Shown here: positions 26,147 through 34,536 of the stretch, in pieces
How positions within the stretch are numbered: the first letter of the stretch is position 1
Layout of the letters: each line of letters begins with the position of its first letter
From: Pseudomonadota bacterium
GTDB lineage: Bacteria; Pseudomonadota; Gammaproteobacteria; Burkholderiales; Burkholderiaceae_B
Assembly: GCA_023439305.1 (NCBI GenBank)
Contig: JAEXOO010000017.1
Location: forward strand, 1-45,147
Direction of reading: 5' to 3'
Length of the DNA stretch: 45,147 bases
Program-made: the position numbers and the translations under genes
Notes under the pieces: generated by a model
Told to the model about the DNA's origin: nothing
Database searches by the model: none
What the model saw: only the letters and a program-made list of their open reading frames with translations

Positions 26147-26848
26147 TTAGCGGGCGGTCTGAACCAGAACCAGCTCGGCTTCTTCCAGCGCCGTGATGGT
26201 CAAGGTCTTTTCGTCGCGGATGGCGGCGCCGTCGCGGGCTTCCAGCTCAACATCGTTGATGCTGACCCGGCCTCGGGCGGGAACCAGATAGGCCAGATGC
26301 CCTTCAGGCAGTGTCAGCGTCGCCGTCTGGCCTGCGCTCAGCGTAGCGCCCAGCACGCGCGCCTGGGCGCGGATGGGCAGGGCGTCGCCGTCGTCGCCAA
26401 AGCCGCTGGCCAGGGTGACGAATTGGCCGGAGCGGTCGCCTTTGGGGAAAGGCTTGGCCCCCCAGGAGGGAGCTTCCCCTTGGCGATCGGGTTGGATCCA
26501 GATCTGGAAGATGCGTGTGGTGACGGGCTCCAAGTTGTATTCGGCGTGGCGTATGCCGGTGCCGGCGCTCATGACTTGTACATCGCCCGCTTCGGTACGG
26601 CCCTTGTTGCCCAGGCTGTCCTGGTGGGTGATGGCGCCTTCCCGTACGTAGGTAATGATTTCCATGTCGGCATGGCCGTGGGGCGGGAAGCCCGTGCCAG
26701 CCGCGATGGTGTCGTCATTCCAGACGCGCAGCGCGCCCCATTCCATACGCTGGGGGTCGTAATAATTGGCGAAGGAAAAATGATGCTTGGCGTCCAGCCA
26801 GCCATGGTTGGCACCGCCCAGTTCAGCAAAAGGTCTGCGTTCTATCAT
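26147..26848 (-). CDS. Pirin family protein (YhhW-like)
   Basis: 233 aa. A bicupin of the pirin family. The metal ligands stand at H57, H59, H101 and E103, essentially as in human pirin, within the motifs FPPHGHADMEI and GIRHAEYN. Bacterial homologues such as YhhW can degrade quercetin or act in stress responses; the substrate here is not known. The gene is divergent from a LysR-type regulator, a pairing seen often for pirins, with a symmetric operator between. Confidence 0.93.
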   Translation of the reverse strand: MIERRPFAELGGANHGWLDAKHHFSFANYYDPQRMEWGALRVWNDDTIAAGTGFPPHGHADMEIITYVREGAITHQDSLGNKGRTEAGDVQVMSAGTGIRHAEYNLEPVTTRIFQIWIQPDRQGEAPSWGAKPFPKGDRSGQFVTLASGFGDDGDALPIRAQARVLGATLSAGQTATLTLPEGHLAYLVPARGRVSINDVELEARDGAAIRDEKTLTITALEEAELVLVQTAR

Positions 26849-26912
26849 GGTGATGTCCTCTGAAATTCATGCGATGAAGTCATCTTATTCCCACTGCTGA
26901 TTGAATGAAATA

Positions 26913-26936
26913 GAATGAATGGAATGTCATTCATTC
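26913..26936. promoter_or_regulatory. Symmetric operator between pirin and LysR genes
   Basis: GAATGAATG (26913-26921) and CATTCATTC (26928-26936) form a perfect inverted repeat around 6 bp. Related half-sites lie just to the left (TTGAATGAAA, 26901-26910). Its place 10 bp before the LysR start and in the shared promoter region suggests that the LysR protein binds here. Confidence 0.7.
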
Positions 26937-26946
26937 CAATAATTCA

Positions 26947-27867
26947 ATGAGTAATCTGCCTGATCTTGAAGCGTGGGCCATTTTTGCTACGGTGGCCGAA
27001 ACGGGTTCCTTTGCCCAGGCAGCCCAGGTGCTGGGTCTGTCGCAGCCGACTGTATCCAAAGCCATTGCGCGGCTGGAAAAGCAGTTGCAGGTGTCCCTCT
27101 TCCACCGCACGTCCCGCCGTCTTTCTCTGACCGCAACAGGTCAGGCCAGCCTGGAACATGCTCAGGAAATTCTTTTGGCCGGGCAGGCCGTGGAAGCGCT
27201 GGCCCGGGAACAGGTGACCCAATTACAGGGACGCATCAAGGTCGCTGCACCTATGTCATTTGGGATTTCCCATCTGGCGCCGGTGGTGCCGGCGTTCATG
27301 CAGGCTCATCCGGACGTGTTGTTGGACCTGCACTTCAATGACGCTCAGGTGGATATCGTCGAGCAAGGCTTTGATCTGGCCTTGCGGATTGCGTCACTGG
27401 CAGATTCCAGCTTGCTGGCACGCAGTCTGTGCGGGGTGCGCCTGCTGCTGGTGGCCGCGCCCGCCTATCTGGAACTGCATGGCCGGCCTGCACATCCCAG
27501 CGAGCTGGCGACCCATCGCAGCCTGCGGTATGCCTATGAGCGGCGTGGCAGTACATGGCATTTTCAGCGCGGGGAGCAGCGCTATGCCCAGGAGGTGCCT
27601 TGTGCGCTGCAGGTGAACAATGCCGAAGCCCTGATGCCGCCCTTGCTGGCAGGGTTGGGTCTGGCCGTACAACCGGAGTTCCTGGTCTGGGATGCGCTGC
27701 AAAAAGGACGTTTGGAGGTCGTGTTGCCGGATTGGCAGGTGCCGCCGATTGCGCTGCATATTGTCACGCCACCCGGCCGCGCGCGCCCGGCCCGGGTGCA
27801 GGCCTTGATCGATTATCTGGTGCAGCAGTTCCAGCGTGCTCCGTGGGCCAGCGCGGTGCCGGAATGA
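26947..27867 (+). CDS. LysR-family regulator divergent from pirin
   Basis: 306 aa. The N-terminal winged helix carries FATVAETGSFAQAAQVLGLSQPTVSKAIARLEKQL (by position, about 13-47) and LFHRTSRRLSLTATG. The effector-binding domain follows, with RIKVAAPMSFGISHLAP and a C-terminal helix rich in Pro/Arg. It belongs to the common LysR subgroup that regulates a divergent neighbour, here probably the pirin gene and itself. The ATG at 26947 lies just after the symmetric operator, implying autoregulation. Confidence 0.93.
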   Translation: MSNLPDLEAWAIFATVAETGSFAQAAQVLGLSQPTVSKAIARLEKQLQVSLFHRTSRRLSLTATGQASLEHAQEILLAGQAVEALAREQVTQLQGRIKVAAPMSFGISHLAPVVPAFMQAHPDVLLDLHFNDAQVDIVEQGFDLALRIASLADSSLLARSLCGVRLLLVAAPAYLELHGRPAHPSELATHRSLRYAYERRGSTWHFQRGEQRYAQEVPCALQVNNAEALMPPLLAGLGLAVQPEFLVWDALQKGRLEVVLPDWQVPPIALHIVTPPGRARPARVQALIDYLVQQFQRAPWASAVPE

Positions 27868-27990
27868 GGACAGGGGTCTTTTTAACGGCTTGATACGCAA
27901 GTCACGCAATGTGCGTTTACGGTTCGTATCGAATTGGATAGATTTTTCCCCAGAAGGCGGACGCCGTCTGCCCAGGGCGAGGGGTGCGTT

Positions 27991-28482
27991 ATGGAATCTA
28001 TCGGGGCGCAACTGTGGGGTACATTGCTGTCCGAATTCAGCGATATTCCCAATGCGGGTGAAGTTCTGCGCATTATTCTGCGACTCAGTCTGGCCTTGTT
28101 ATTGGGCGGCTTGCTGGGGTGGGAGCGCGAGCGCAGCGGCAAGGACGCAGGTCTGCGCACGCACATGCTGGTGGCCTTGGGGGCGGCGCTGTTCGTGCTG
28201 GTGCCGGCGCAAGGCGGGATGGAGGTCAGCGACATGAGCCGGGTGTTGCAGGGAGTGATTCAGGGCATAGGCTTTCTGTGTGCCGGCGCCATCTTGAAGT
28301 CCAGCGACGAGCAGCAAGTACGAGGCCTGACGACGGCGGCGGGCATCTGGCTGACGGCGGCCATAGGCATTGCCGCCGGCATGGGGCGCGAGGCCACCGC
28401 CGTACTTAGCGCCGTGTTTGCCTGGTTTGTGCTGGCGGGCCTGCGTCGCTGGGAGCGCAAGCGGGAACAAGCAAAAGGGTAA
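27991..28482 (+). CDS. MgtC/SapB-family membrane protein
   Basis: 163 aa from the ATG at 27991, with a GAGGGG ribosome site upstream. Hydrophobic helices carry the MgtC signature: LRLSLALLLGGLLGWERE, GLRTHMLVALGAALF, GIGFLCAGAILKSS and GLTTAAGIWLTAAIG. MgtC proteins aid growth at low magnesium and in host cells by acting on ATP synthase and other membrane partners; the role outside pathogens is unclear. The last 77 bp overlap the 3' end of the oppositely oriented TetR gene. Confidence 0.9.
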   Translation: MESIGAQLWGTLLSEFSDIPNAGEVLRIILRLSLALLLGGLLGWERERSGKDAGLRTHMLVALGAALFVLVPAQGGMEVSDMSRVLQGVIQGIGFLCAGAILKSSDEQQVRGLTTAAGIWLTAAIGIAAGMGREATAVLSAVFAWFVLAGLRRWERKREQAKG

Positions 28483-29029
28483 GGGCGCGGCGCAGTGTAT
28501 CGGCGGTCTTGGCAGGGTCAGCTTCGTATTGAGCATGGACAATGGCGCCATCCACGAGCAGGCTCAATATTTCTTCCATGCCCGCACGGTTTGGGCCGAT
28601 CAACTGGGCGATTCTTCGTGTCATGGCTTGCTTGTGCTGCTGCACCCGAGCAAGGATGTCCGCCTCCATGGGGGCGGATTCGCACGCACTGTTCAGGAAT
28701 GCGCAGCCACGGTAATGCGGTTCTGAAAACCACTCCAGCAAGGTGTCGGCCAAGATGTCGGCGGCGTCTTGCTGCCCCTCGGCCTGAGTCAGGCGCCGGT
28801 CGAACCAGTCCATCCAGATATCATGGCGTAATTGCAGATAGGCCAGGATCAGCTCGTGCTTGCTGGGAAACTGACGATAGAACGTCACTTTGCTGACATG
28901 GGCGTGCGCAATGATCAGGTCTATGCCGACGGAGTGCGTACCGTGGGCATAGAAAAGCTCGTGCGCGGTGTGCAGGATGCGTTCTCGTGGAGGCAGTGAT
29001 TCAAGGGATATGTTGGGCAGTGCGGGCAT
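28406..29029 (-). CDS. TetR-family repressor
   Basis: 207 aa. The N-terminal HTH (about residues 15-62) includes RERILHTAHELFYAHGTHSVGID and VSKVTFYRQFPSKHELI. The C-terminal ligand domain resembles the TetR_C group with CAFLNSACE. It is divergent from the DUF1348 gene, and two matching palindromes lie between. One covers the likely transcription start of this gene, so autorepression is expected. Its 3' end overlaps the MgtC-like gene by 77 bp. No clear Shine-Dalgarno is seen. Confidence 0.92.
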   Translation of the reverse strand: MPALPNISLESLPPRERILHTAHELFYAHGTHSVGIDLIIAHAHVSKVTFYRQFPSKHELILAYLQLRHDIWMDWFDRRLTQAEGQQDAADILADTLLEWFSEPHYRGCAFLNSACESAPMEADILARVQQHKQAMTRRIAQLIGPNRAGMEEILSLLVDGAIVHAQYEADPAKTADTLRRALTLLLVPACAPSDAGPPAQTRQTRR

Positions 29030-29040
29030 GGCGGGAAAAG

Positions 29041-29058
29041 GTAGACAGGTCTGTCTAC
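29041..29058. promoter_or_regulatory. TetR operator 1
   Basis: A perfect palindrome, GTAGACAG-GT-CTGTCTAC. It lies just downstream of a TATAAT on the minus strand (29059-29064), that is, over the expected start site of the tetR transcript. Confidence 0.8.
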
Positions 29059-29077
29059 ATTATATAGTCTTTCTCAG

Positions 29078-29095
29078 GTAGACAGAGTTGTCTAC
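29078..29095. promoter_or_regulatory. TetR operator 2
   Basis: GTAGACA-GAGT-TGTCTAC repeats the same half-site as operator 1, 37 bp further on. It lies 25 bp before the DUF1348 start codon and over the -35 side of the tetR promoter. Confidence 0.8.
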
Positions 29096-29119
29096 TTTTG
29101 TTTTTTCAAGGAGATGCTC

Positions 29120-29587
29120 ATGGAAGTCCGTGCCCCTTTGCCACCGTTCAGCCTGGAGTCGGCCCGTCAGAAAGCCCGCGCGGCGGAAGATGCATGGAAC
29201 ACCCGCGATCCGGCCCGGGTCGCTCAGGCCTATACCGTGGATACACGCTGGCGCAACCGCAGCGAATTTCCCCGAGGCCGTGAGCAGGTTCAGGCTTTTC
29301 TGGAGCGCAAGTGGCAAAAAGAGCTGGATTATCGCCTGATCAAAGAAATCTGGGCCTGGCATGGCAACCGGATCGCCGTTCGTTTCGCCTACGAATGGCA
29401 TGATGCCCAAGGGCAGTGGTGGCGCAGCTATGGCAACGAAAACTGGGAGTTTGATGAAAACGGTTATATGGCGGTGCGCCATGCCAGCATCAACGATCTG
29501 GCCATTGAAGAATCTGATCGTAAATTCCATTGGCCGCTGGGCCGTCGCCCCGACGATCACCCTGGTCTGACGGATCTGGGGCTGTAA
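29120..29587 (+). CDS. DUF1348 / SnoaL-like (NTF2-fold) protein
   Basis: 155 aa. It matches the DUF1348 family of NTF2-fold proteins: ARAAEDAWNTRDPARVAQAYT, RWRNRSEFPRGREQV, and a Trp-rich end with YGNENWEFD and RKFHWPLGRRPDDHP. NTF2-fold enzymes of this type include hydrolases and isomerases, but the reaction here is unknown. The ATG at 29120 is chosen because AAGGAG is six bases upstream; the ATG at 29114 touches that site. Controlled by the divergent TetR gene through two operators. A decayed acetyltransferase gene follows directly. Confidence 0.85.
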   Translation: MEVRAPLPPFSLESARQKARAAEDAWNTRDPARVAQAYTVDTRWRNRSEFPRGREQVQAFLERKWQKELDYRLIKEIWAWHGNRIAVRFAYEWHDAQGQWWRSYGNENWEFDENGYMAVRHASINDLAIEESDRKFHWPLGRRPDDHPGLTDLGL

Positions 29588-29962
29588 GGCGAGCCGGATT
29601 GCGAGGCTCTGGAGCCAGAGAGTATGCTCGCCGCCGGCGACACCGTGATTGGCAACGATGTCTGGATCGGTTCCGAAGCCATGATCATGCCCGGCATCCG
29701 AGTTGGCGACGGCGCTGTAATTGGCGCACGCGCTCTGGTGACGCGTGATGTTGCTCCGTATGAGATCGTAAGAGGCAATCCGGCCAAGGTGCTGCGGACC
29801 CGTTTTTCGACTGACCAGATTGAGCGTTTGCAGCAATTGCGCTGGTAGGATTGGCCTCCGGAGCAGCTGAAACAGGCCATGCCAGCCTTGAGTGGCGGAG
29901 ATGTGGACGGTCTGTGGGCGCTCTGGCAGGAATGGGGTGGGCAGGCGCAAGAAGGGGCGTAA
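29588..29962 (+). pseudogene. Remnant of a CatB/Vat-type xenobiotic O-acetyltransferase
   Basis: The readable part starts near 29624 and gives GDTVIGNDVWIGSEAMIMPG, then GAVIGARALVTRDV and EIVRGNPAKVLRTRF, the C-terminal left-handed beta-helix of CatB-type (xenobiotic) acetyltransferases. The N-terminal two thirds are gone. A TAG at 29846-29848 stops the frame, but translation beyond it continues with DWPPEQL and DVDGLWALWQEW to a TAA at 29960-29962. CatB proteins usually have WW.WP at that place, so the TAG probably arose from a TGG. Both changes point to a dead gene. Its first base follows the DUF1348 stop. Confidence 0.85.
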
Positions 29963-30027
29963 TATCGCGGATGTCGACCTGCCCGGCCTTCCCGCCGCAG
30001 CGGGCGCCCTGACAGTGCAGGAGACGC

Positions 30028-30960
30028 ATGGATACCATCCCTATAAAAAAAGAACGTTTCAAGGGCTTCAAGCCGGGCTCGCTCATGGCCTTGCGCTATT
30101 TCGAGCAGGCGGCCCAGCTGGAGAGTTTCAGCCTGGCCGCCAATCGCTTCAATTTGACCCATGGCGCCATCAGCCGCGCCATACGCGGTCTGGAGGAAGA
30201 GCTGGGCCTGAGCCTGTTCGAGCGCCGCAATCGACGTGTGTTCCTGACCCAGGCAGGGCGACGGTTGCAGAAGGCGGTGCAGCAAGGCCTGGGCCTGATC
30301 GACCAGGCCGGGCGCGACATCATCCGGGATGAGCAGGCGCTGCCTTTGGTGCTGTCCTGCGAGCCTACCTTGTTGATGCGCTGGCTCTTGCCGCGCTGGC
30401 CTGATTTCCAGCAGCGTTATCCCGGTGACCAGGTCTTGCTGGTGGCGGGCGGCGGGGCCTTCAGCTTTGCCAGCGGGATCGACCTGGCGCTGCGGCGCCA
30501 GGACTTTGAGTGCCCCGATCACGCCCACATGAGCGATTTGTTCGCCGAAGAACTTGGCCTAGTCTGCAGTCCGGAAAAAGTGGATGTGTATTTCGAGAAG
30601 CAGGGTGGGCAGTTGCGCCTGCGCGCGGACGCGCCGCGCCTGGCCACCCAAAGCCGGCCGCATGCCTGGGGTGACTGGTTCACGCTGACCGGTCAGAAGG
30701 CCGGGGTGGGGCCGCAGCAGGTCTTCGAGCACTTTTATTTCAGCTTGCAGGCCGCGGCTGCGGGGCATGGCGTGGCCATCGGCTCCCGCCACCTGGTCAA
30801 CGATGATTTGCGCAACGGCCTGTTGGTGGCGCCAGCCGGTTTCATTGAAGACGGCTCGCGCTACAGTCTGCTGACATCTCAGGAGTTTCTGCCCGACAGC
30901 CGGGAGGCCAGGCTGCTGGAGTGGCTGCGGGAACAGCTGCTGGCGCATAGAAGCAGATAG
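30028..30960 (+). CDS. LysR-family regulator, GcvA-like
   Basis: 310 aa. After a short basic lead the HTH reads LRYFEQAAQLESFSLAANRFNLTHGAISRAIRGLEEELGLSLFERRNR (by position, about 22-69), the form seen in GcvA/AmpR-like LysR proteins. The effector domain has SCEPTLLMRWLLPRWPDFQQRYP and a C-terminal AAAAGHGVAIG. GcvA-type regulators often act on neighbours, but the flanking genes are a pseudogene and pta, so no target is clear. CAGGAG precedes the ATG at 30028. Its gene may once have controlled the lost CatB-type gene; that is speculation. Confidence 0.9.
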   Translation: MDTIPIKKERFKGFKPGSLMALRYFEQAAQLESFSLAANRFNLTHGAISRAIRGLEEELGLSLFERRNRRVFLTQAGRRLQKAVQQGLGLIDQAGRDIIRDEQALPLVLSCEPTLLMRWLLPRWPDFQQRYPGDQVLLVAGGGAFSFASGIDLALRRQDFECPDHAHMSDLFAEELGLVCSPEKVDVYFEKQGGQLRLRADAPRLATQSRPHAWGDWFTLTGQKAGVGPQQVFEHFYFSLQAAAAGHGVAIGSRHLVNDDLRNGLLVAPAGFIEDGSRYSLLTSQEFLPDSREARLLEWLREQLLAHRSR

Positions 30961-31052
30961 CGGGGCTTTACTGCATTTTATCAAGGACAGGCTGTCATGA
31001 AACTGGTGTAGTGTAGGGTTGCGTTCAGATCCACCACCCGGAGACCAACACC

Positions 31053-32048
31053 ATGATCCGCCATGCGGGCCTCGATCCCATGCCCTCCGCCGCCGATGAC
31101 GCGGCGGTGTCCAGCCATTACGCCCGTTTGATTCAACATGCTCGCCAAGAGCCTACCCGCACCTGCGTGGTTGCCCATCCCTGCGACGACGTTTCATTAG
31201 GAGCGGCCTTGCAGGCGCGGGAGCAAGGGCTGTTTGACATTGTGCTGGTCGGGCCGCAGACAAGGCTGCATGCGGTGGCGGCTGAGCACGGGCTCAGCCT
31301 GGAGGGCATCACCCTGATCGATACGCCTCACAGCCATGCTTCGGCCGAGACCGCCGTGGGCGAGGTCCTGGCCGGGCGCGCGCAGTTGCTGATGAAAGGC
31401 AGCCTGCACACGGATGAATTAATCCATGCCGTGCTGTGTACGCAGGGCAAGGGATTGCGCACTGGACGGCGGCTCAGTCACGTCTTCATCATGGATGTGC
31501 CGCGCTATCCCTATCCGCTCTTTGTAACGGATGCCGCCATCAATATCTTCCCTGATCTCACGACCAAGGCGGATATCGTCCAGAACGCTATCGATCTGCA
31601 CCACGGTCTGGGGCTGGGTGAGCCGCGTGTTGCTTTGCTGTCCGCTGTGGAGCAGGTGACCGAGAAGATCCCCTCCACCCTGGAAGCGGCCGCCTTGTGC
31701 AAGATGGCGGATCGGGGTCAGATCACCGGCGGCGTGCTGGACGGGCCGCTGGCGCTGGATAACGCCATCAGCCCCGAAGCGGCTCGGATCAAGGGCATTG
31801 TGTCGCCGGTGGCCGGACGGGCGCAGATTGTGGTCACGCCGGACCTGGAGGCTGGGAATATGCTGGCCAAGAATCTGACTTTTCTGTCGGGCGCGCACGC
31901 GGCCGGCATCGTCATGGGCGCACGCGTGCCCATTATCCTGACCAGCCGTGCCGACAGCACCCAGACCCGTCTGGCGTCCTGCGCGGTGGCCAGTGTCTAT
32001 GCAGGCTACCTGGAGCGTCGCGCAGGTCTCACCGAGGTCCCGGCATGA
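31053..32048 (+). CDS. pta: Phosphate acetyltransferase (short PTA/PTB type)
   Basis: 331 aa. It is the single-domain phosphate acetyl/butyryltransferase: KGSLHTDELIHAVL, LSHVFIMDVPRYPYPLFVTDAAINIFPDL (by position, about 143-171), DGPLALDNAIS and LVFL-like C-terminal helices ending with CAVASVYAGYL. It interconverts acetyl-CoA and acetyl phosphate. The sequence is most like the C-terminal half of the enoyl-CoA hydratase/Pta fusion proteins, but here the N-terminal MaoC part is absent. The stop overlaps the ackA start (ATGA at 32045-32048). It could also act on butyryl-CoA. Confidence 0.88.
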   Translation: MIRHAGLDPMPSAADDAAVSSHYARLIQHARQEPTRTCVVAHPCDDVSLGAALQAREQGLFDIVLVGPQTRLHAVAAEHGLSLEGITLIDTPHSHASAETAVGEVLAGRAQLLMKGSLHTDELIHAVLCTQGKGLRTGRRLSHVFIMDVPRYPYPLFVTDAAINIFPDLTTKADIVQNAIDLHHGLGLGEPRVALLSAVEQVTEKIPSTLEAAALCKMADRGQITGGVLDGPLALDNAISPEAARIKGIVSPVAGRAQIVVTPDLEAGNMLAKNLTFLSGAHAAGIVMGARVPIILTSRADSTQTRLASCAVASVYAGYLERRAGLTEVPA

Positions 32049-33238
32049 ACGACTTGATTCTGGTGGTCAATGCTGGCAGCTCCAGCCTGAAGTTCCATAT
32101 GTACGCGGTCGGCGAGGACGAGCGGCTGGCCTTTCAGTACGGCGGGCAGGTGTCGGGCATAGGCGGGGGCATGCCGGCCTTCAAGGTCGATGACGAACAC
32201 GGGGCGCCTCTGGAGCGGCAGTCTCTGGATCCTTCTCAGGCGCATGATCTGCACTCGGCCCAGGCCTTGGTGGCCGACTGGTTGCTGGCCCGGCTGGATC
32301 GCGAACCTATCGCGGTGGGACACCGAATCGTCCATGGCGGCCCCCGCTATGATCGCGCTCTGCCGCTGACGCCTCAGGTGCTGGAGTATCTGGACAGCCT
32401 TTCTCCTTTGGCGCCCTTGCACCAGCAAAACAATCTGGCGCCGGTACGGGTTATTTTTGACCGCTGGCCGGAAATCTTTCAGGTCGCCTGCCTGGATACG
32501 GCGTTCCACCAGGGGCAGGCGCCGCACGTTCAGCATTTCGCCTTGCCGCAACGTTTTTACGAACAAGGCGTGCGGCGCTATGGCTTCCATGGCCTGTCCT
32601 ATCACTACATTGCCGAGCACTTGCAGCAGCATTGGCCGCAGGTGGCGCAAGGGCGCACGCTGGTGGCGCACCTGGGATCGGGGGCCTCGGCCTGCGCACT
32701 GAAGCAGGGTCGCAGTCTGGAAACCACCATGGGTTTCACGGCTCTGGACGGACTACCCATGGGCACGCGTCCGGGCAGGCTGGATGCGGGCGTGGTGCTG
32801 TGGATGATGGAACAGGGGCTGGACCACGATACGATTCAGTCCATTCTGTACACCGAGTCGGGCTTGAAGGGCTTGTCGGGGATCAGCGCCGACATGCGCG
32901 TCCTGCAGGAGTCGGACGATCCCCGCGCCCAGTTGGCAGTCGATTACTTCTGCTATCGCGCGGCGGAAAGCCTGGCGGGCTTGTGTGTGTCGCTGCAAGG
33001 CCTGGACACCCTGGTCTTTACCGCCGGCATAGGCGAGCACAGCCCGGGTGTGCGTGCGCGCATTGCACAGCACCTGGCCTGGATGGGAGTGGAGCTGGAT
33101 CCGACGCGCAACCAGGCTGGCGATACCGTGATTTCCACGCAGGCCAGCCCGGTGCGGGTCATGGTGATCCCGACCAACGAAGAGCGCATCATTGCCGAGC
33201 AATCGCTGGCCCTGGTGCGCTCGGCTCAGGTTCAGTAG
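32045..33238 (+). CDS. ackA: Acetate kinase
   Basis: 397 aa. Motifs of acetokinase are NAGSSSLKF (residues 9-17), GHRIVHGG, LDTAFHQ (catalytic His region), HLGSGAS (phosphate binding), and TAGIGEHSPGVR. It converts acetyl phosphate and ADP to acetate and ATP, or the reverse. The start is coupled to pta. The last 7 bp overlap the 3' end of cysN on the other strand. Confidence 0.97.
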   Translation: MNDLILVVNAGSSSLKFHMYAVGEDERLAFQYGGQVSGIGGGMPAFKVDDEHGAPLERQSLDPSQAHDLHSAQALVADWLLARLDREPIAVGHRIVHGGPRYDRALPLTPQVLEYLDSLSPLAPLHQQNNLAPVRVIFDRWPEIFQVACLDTAFHQGQAPHVQHFALPQRFYEQGVRRYGFHGLSYHYIAEHLQQHWPQVAQGRTLVAHLGSGASACALKQGRSLETTMGFTALDGLPMGTRPGRLDAGVVLWMMEQGLDHDTIQSILYTESGLKGLSGISADMRVLQESDDPRAQLAVDYFCYRAAESLAGLCVSLQGLDTLVFTAGIGEHSPGVRARIAQHLAWMGVELDPTRNQAGDTVISTQASPVRVMVIPTNEERIIAEQSLALVRSAQVQ

Positions 33239-34536
33239 GCCGGGTTGTAGACCAGTCCGGCGGCCACCGTCTGGTGGGTGCCGGCATCGATCAGAATGAA
33301 GGCGCCGGTGCCCGCATGGTCCTGGTAGCTGTCCAGCACCAGCGGGTCGCGGCTGGCGATGCTGACCCGGCCGATGTCGTTCAAGGCCAGCGAGCCGCTG
33401 GCCTCTTGTTCCTGCAGGCTGCTGACATCGCGTATGGCATGCACTGCGCGCACCTTGGCCTGGGTCAGGCGCGTGCCTTGTTTCAGCCAGTAGGAACGCG
33501 ATGTGCTCAGCGGCTGTTCGTCCAGCCAGCACAGCTCGGCCTCGAAGCTTTTGCGCGGTTCGACGGATTCGTCGGCGAGGGTCAGCAGATCGCCACGCGA
33601 GATATCCAGTTCGCGGTCCAGAACCAGGGTGACGGCATCGCCGTCGCTGACCTGGGCCTGCTCCTGGCCGGCGCGATACAGGCCGGTGACCACCGCGGTC
33701 TTGGCCGACGGCCAGACTTGAATAGTGTCGCCCACACTGATGCGACCGCCGTCCAGTTGGCCGGCATAACCTCGGAAGCCGTCCACGCGGCTGCCGCCAT
33801 GGCGGATGACCCACTGCACGAACAGCCGCGCCGGCTTGGCGCGTTCTTCTTCCAGGCTCAGCGATTCCAGCAGCGGCAGCAAAGGAAGGCCGGTGTACCA
33901 GGGAGCATGGTTGGATGGACGGGTGATGTTCTCGCCTTTCAAGGCGGACAGCGGGATGATGTGGAAATGGTCGATGCCCAGGTGGTCGGCCAGTTCGCGG
34001 TAGGCGGCATGAATGCGATCGAAGACGGCCTGATCCCAATTCACCAGATCCATCTTGTTGACGGCCACCACGATGTGGCGCAGGCCCAGCAATCGGGCCA
34101 CGGTGCTGTGGCGCTTGGTCTGGGTCAGCAATTGGCCGTCGCGGGCGCGGCTGGCGTCGATCAGGATGATGGCAGCCTGGGCTGTGGACGCCCCGGTGAT
34201 CATATTGCGCGTGTACTGCTCGTGGCCCGGCGTGTCGGCGACGATGAATTTACGCTTGGGCGTTGCAAAGTAGCGGTAGGCTACATCGATCGTGATGCCT
34301 TGCTCGCGCTCGGCTTCCAGGCCGTCGGTCAGCAGGGCCAGGTCGGGTTCGGCGTCGTCGCCACGCTTGTACTTGGAGCGCTGGATGGCGGCGATCTGGT
34401 CTGCGAAAACACCTTGGCTGTCCACCAGCAGACGACCGATCAGGGTGGATTTGCCGTCGTCCACGGAGCCGGCGGTGATCAGGCGCAGTACGCCCTGTTC
34501 GGCGGCCTGAATCCACGATTCATTGACTGCATTCAT
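33232..34536 (-). CDS. cysN: Sulfate adenylyltransferase subunit 1 (GTPase)
   Basis: 434 aa. An EF-Tu-like GTPase with GSVDDGKST (about residues 23-31), DTPGHEQYTRNM, VNKMDL and the domain-2/3 beta barrels. It drives APS formation by CysD with GTP hydrolysis. There is no C-terminal APS-kinase (CysC) extension. The start overlaps the cysD stop by one base (TGATG), so subunits are made in step. Confidence 0.97.
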   Translation of the reverse strand: MNAVNESWIQAAEQGVLRLITAGSVDDGKSTLIGRLLVDSQGVFADQIAAIQRSKYKRGDDAEPDLALLTDGLEAEREQGITIDVAYRYFATPKRKFIVADTPGHEQYTRNMITGASTAQAAIILIDASRARDGQLLTQTKRHSTVARLLGLRHIVVAVNKMDLVNWDQAVFDRIHAAYRELADHLGIDHFHIIPLSALKGENITRPSNHAPWYTGLPLLPLLESLSLEEERAKPARLFVQWVIRHGGSRVDGFRGYAGQLDGGRISVGDTIQVWPSAKTAVVTGLYRAGQEQAQVSDGDAVTLVLDRELDISRGDLLTLADESVEPRKSFEAELCWLDEQPLSTSRSYWLKQGTRLTQAKVRAVHAIRDVSSLQEQEASGSLALNDIGRVSIASRDPLVLDSYQDHAGTGAFILIDAGTHQTVAAGLVYNPAY

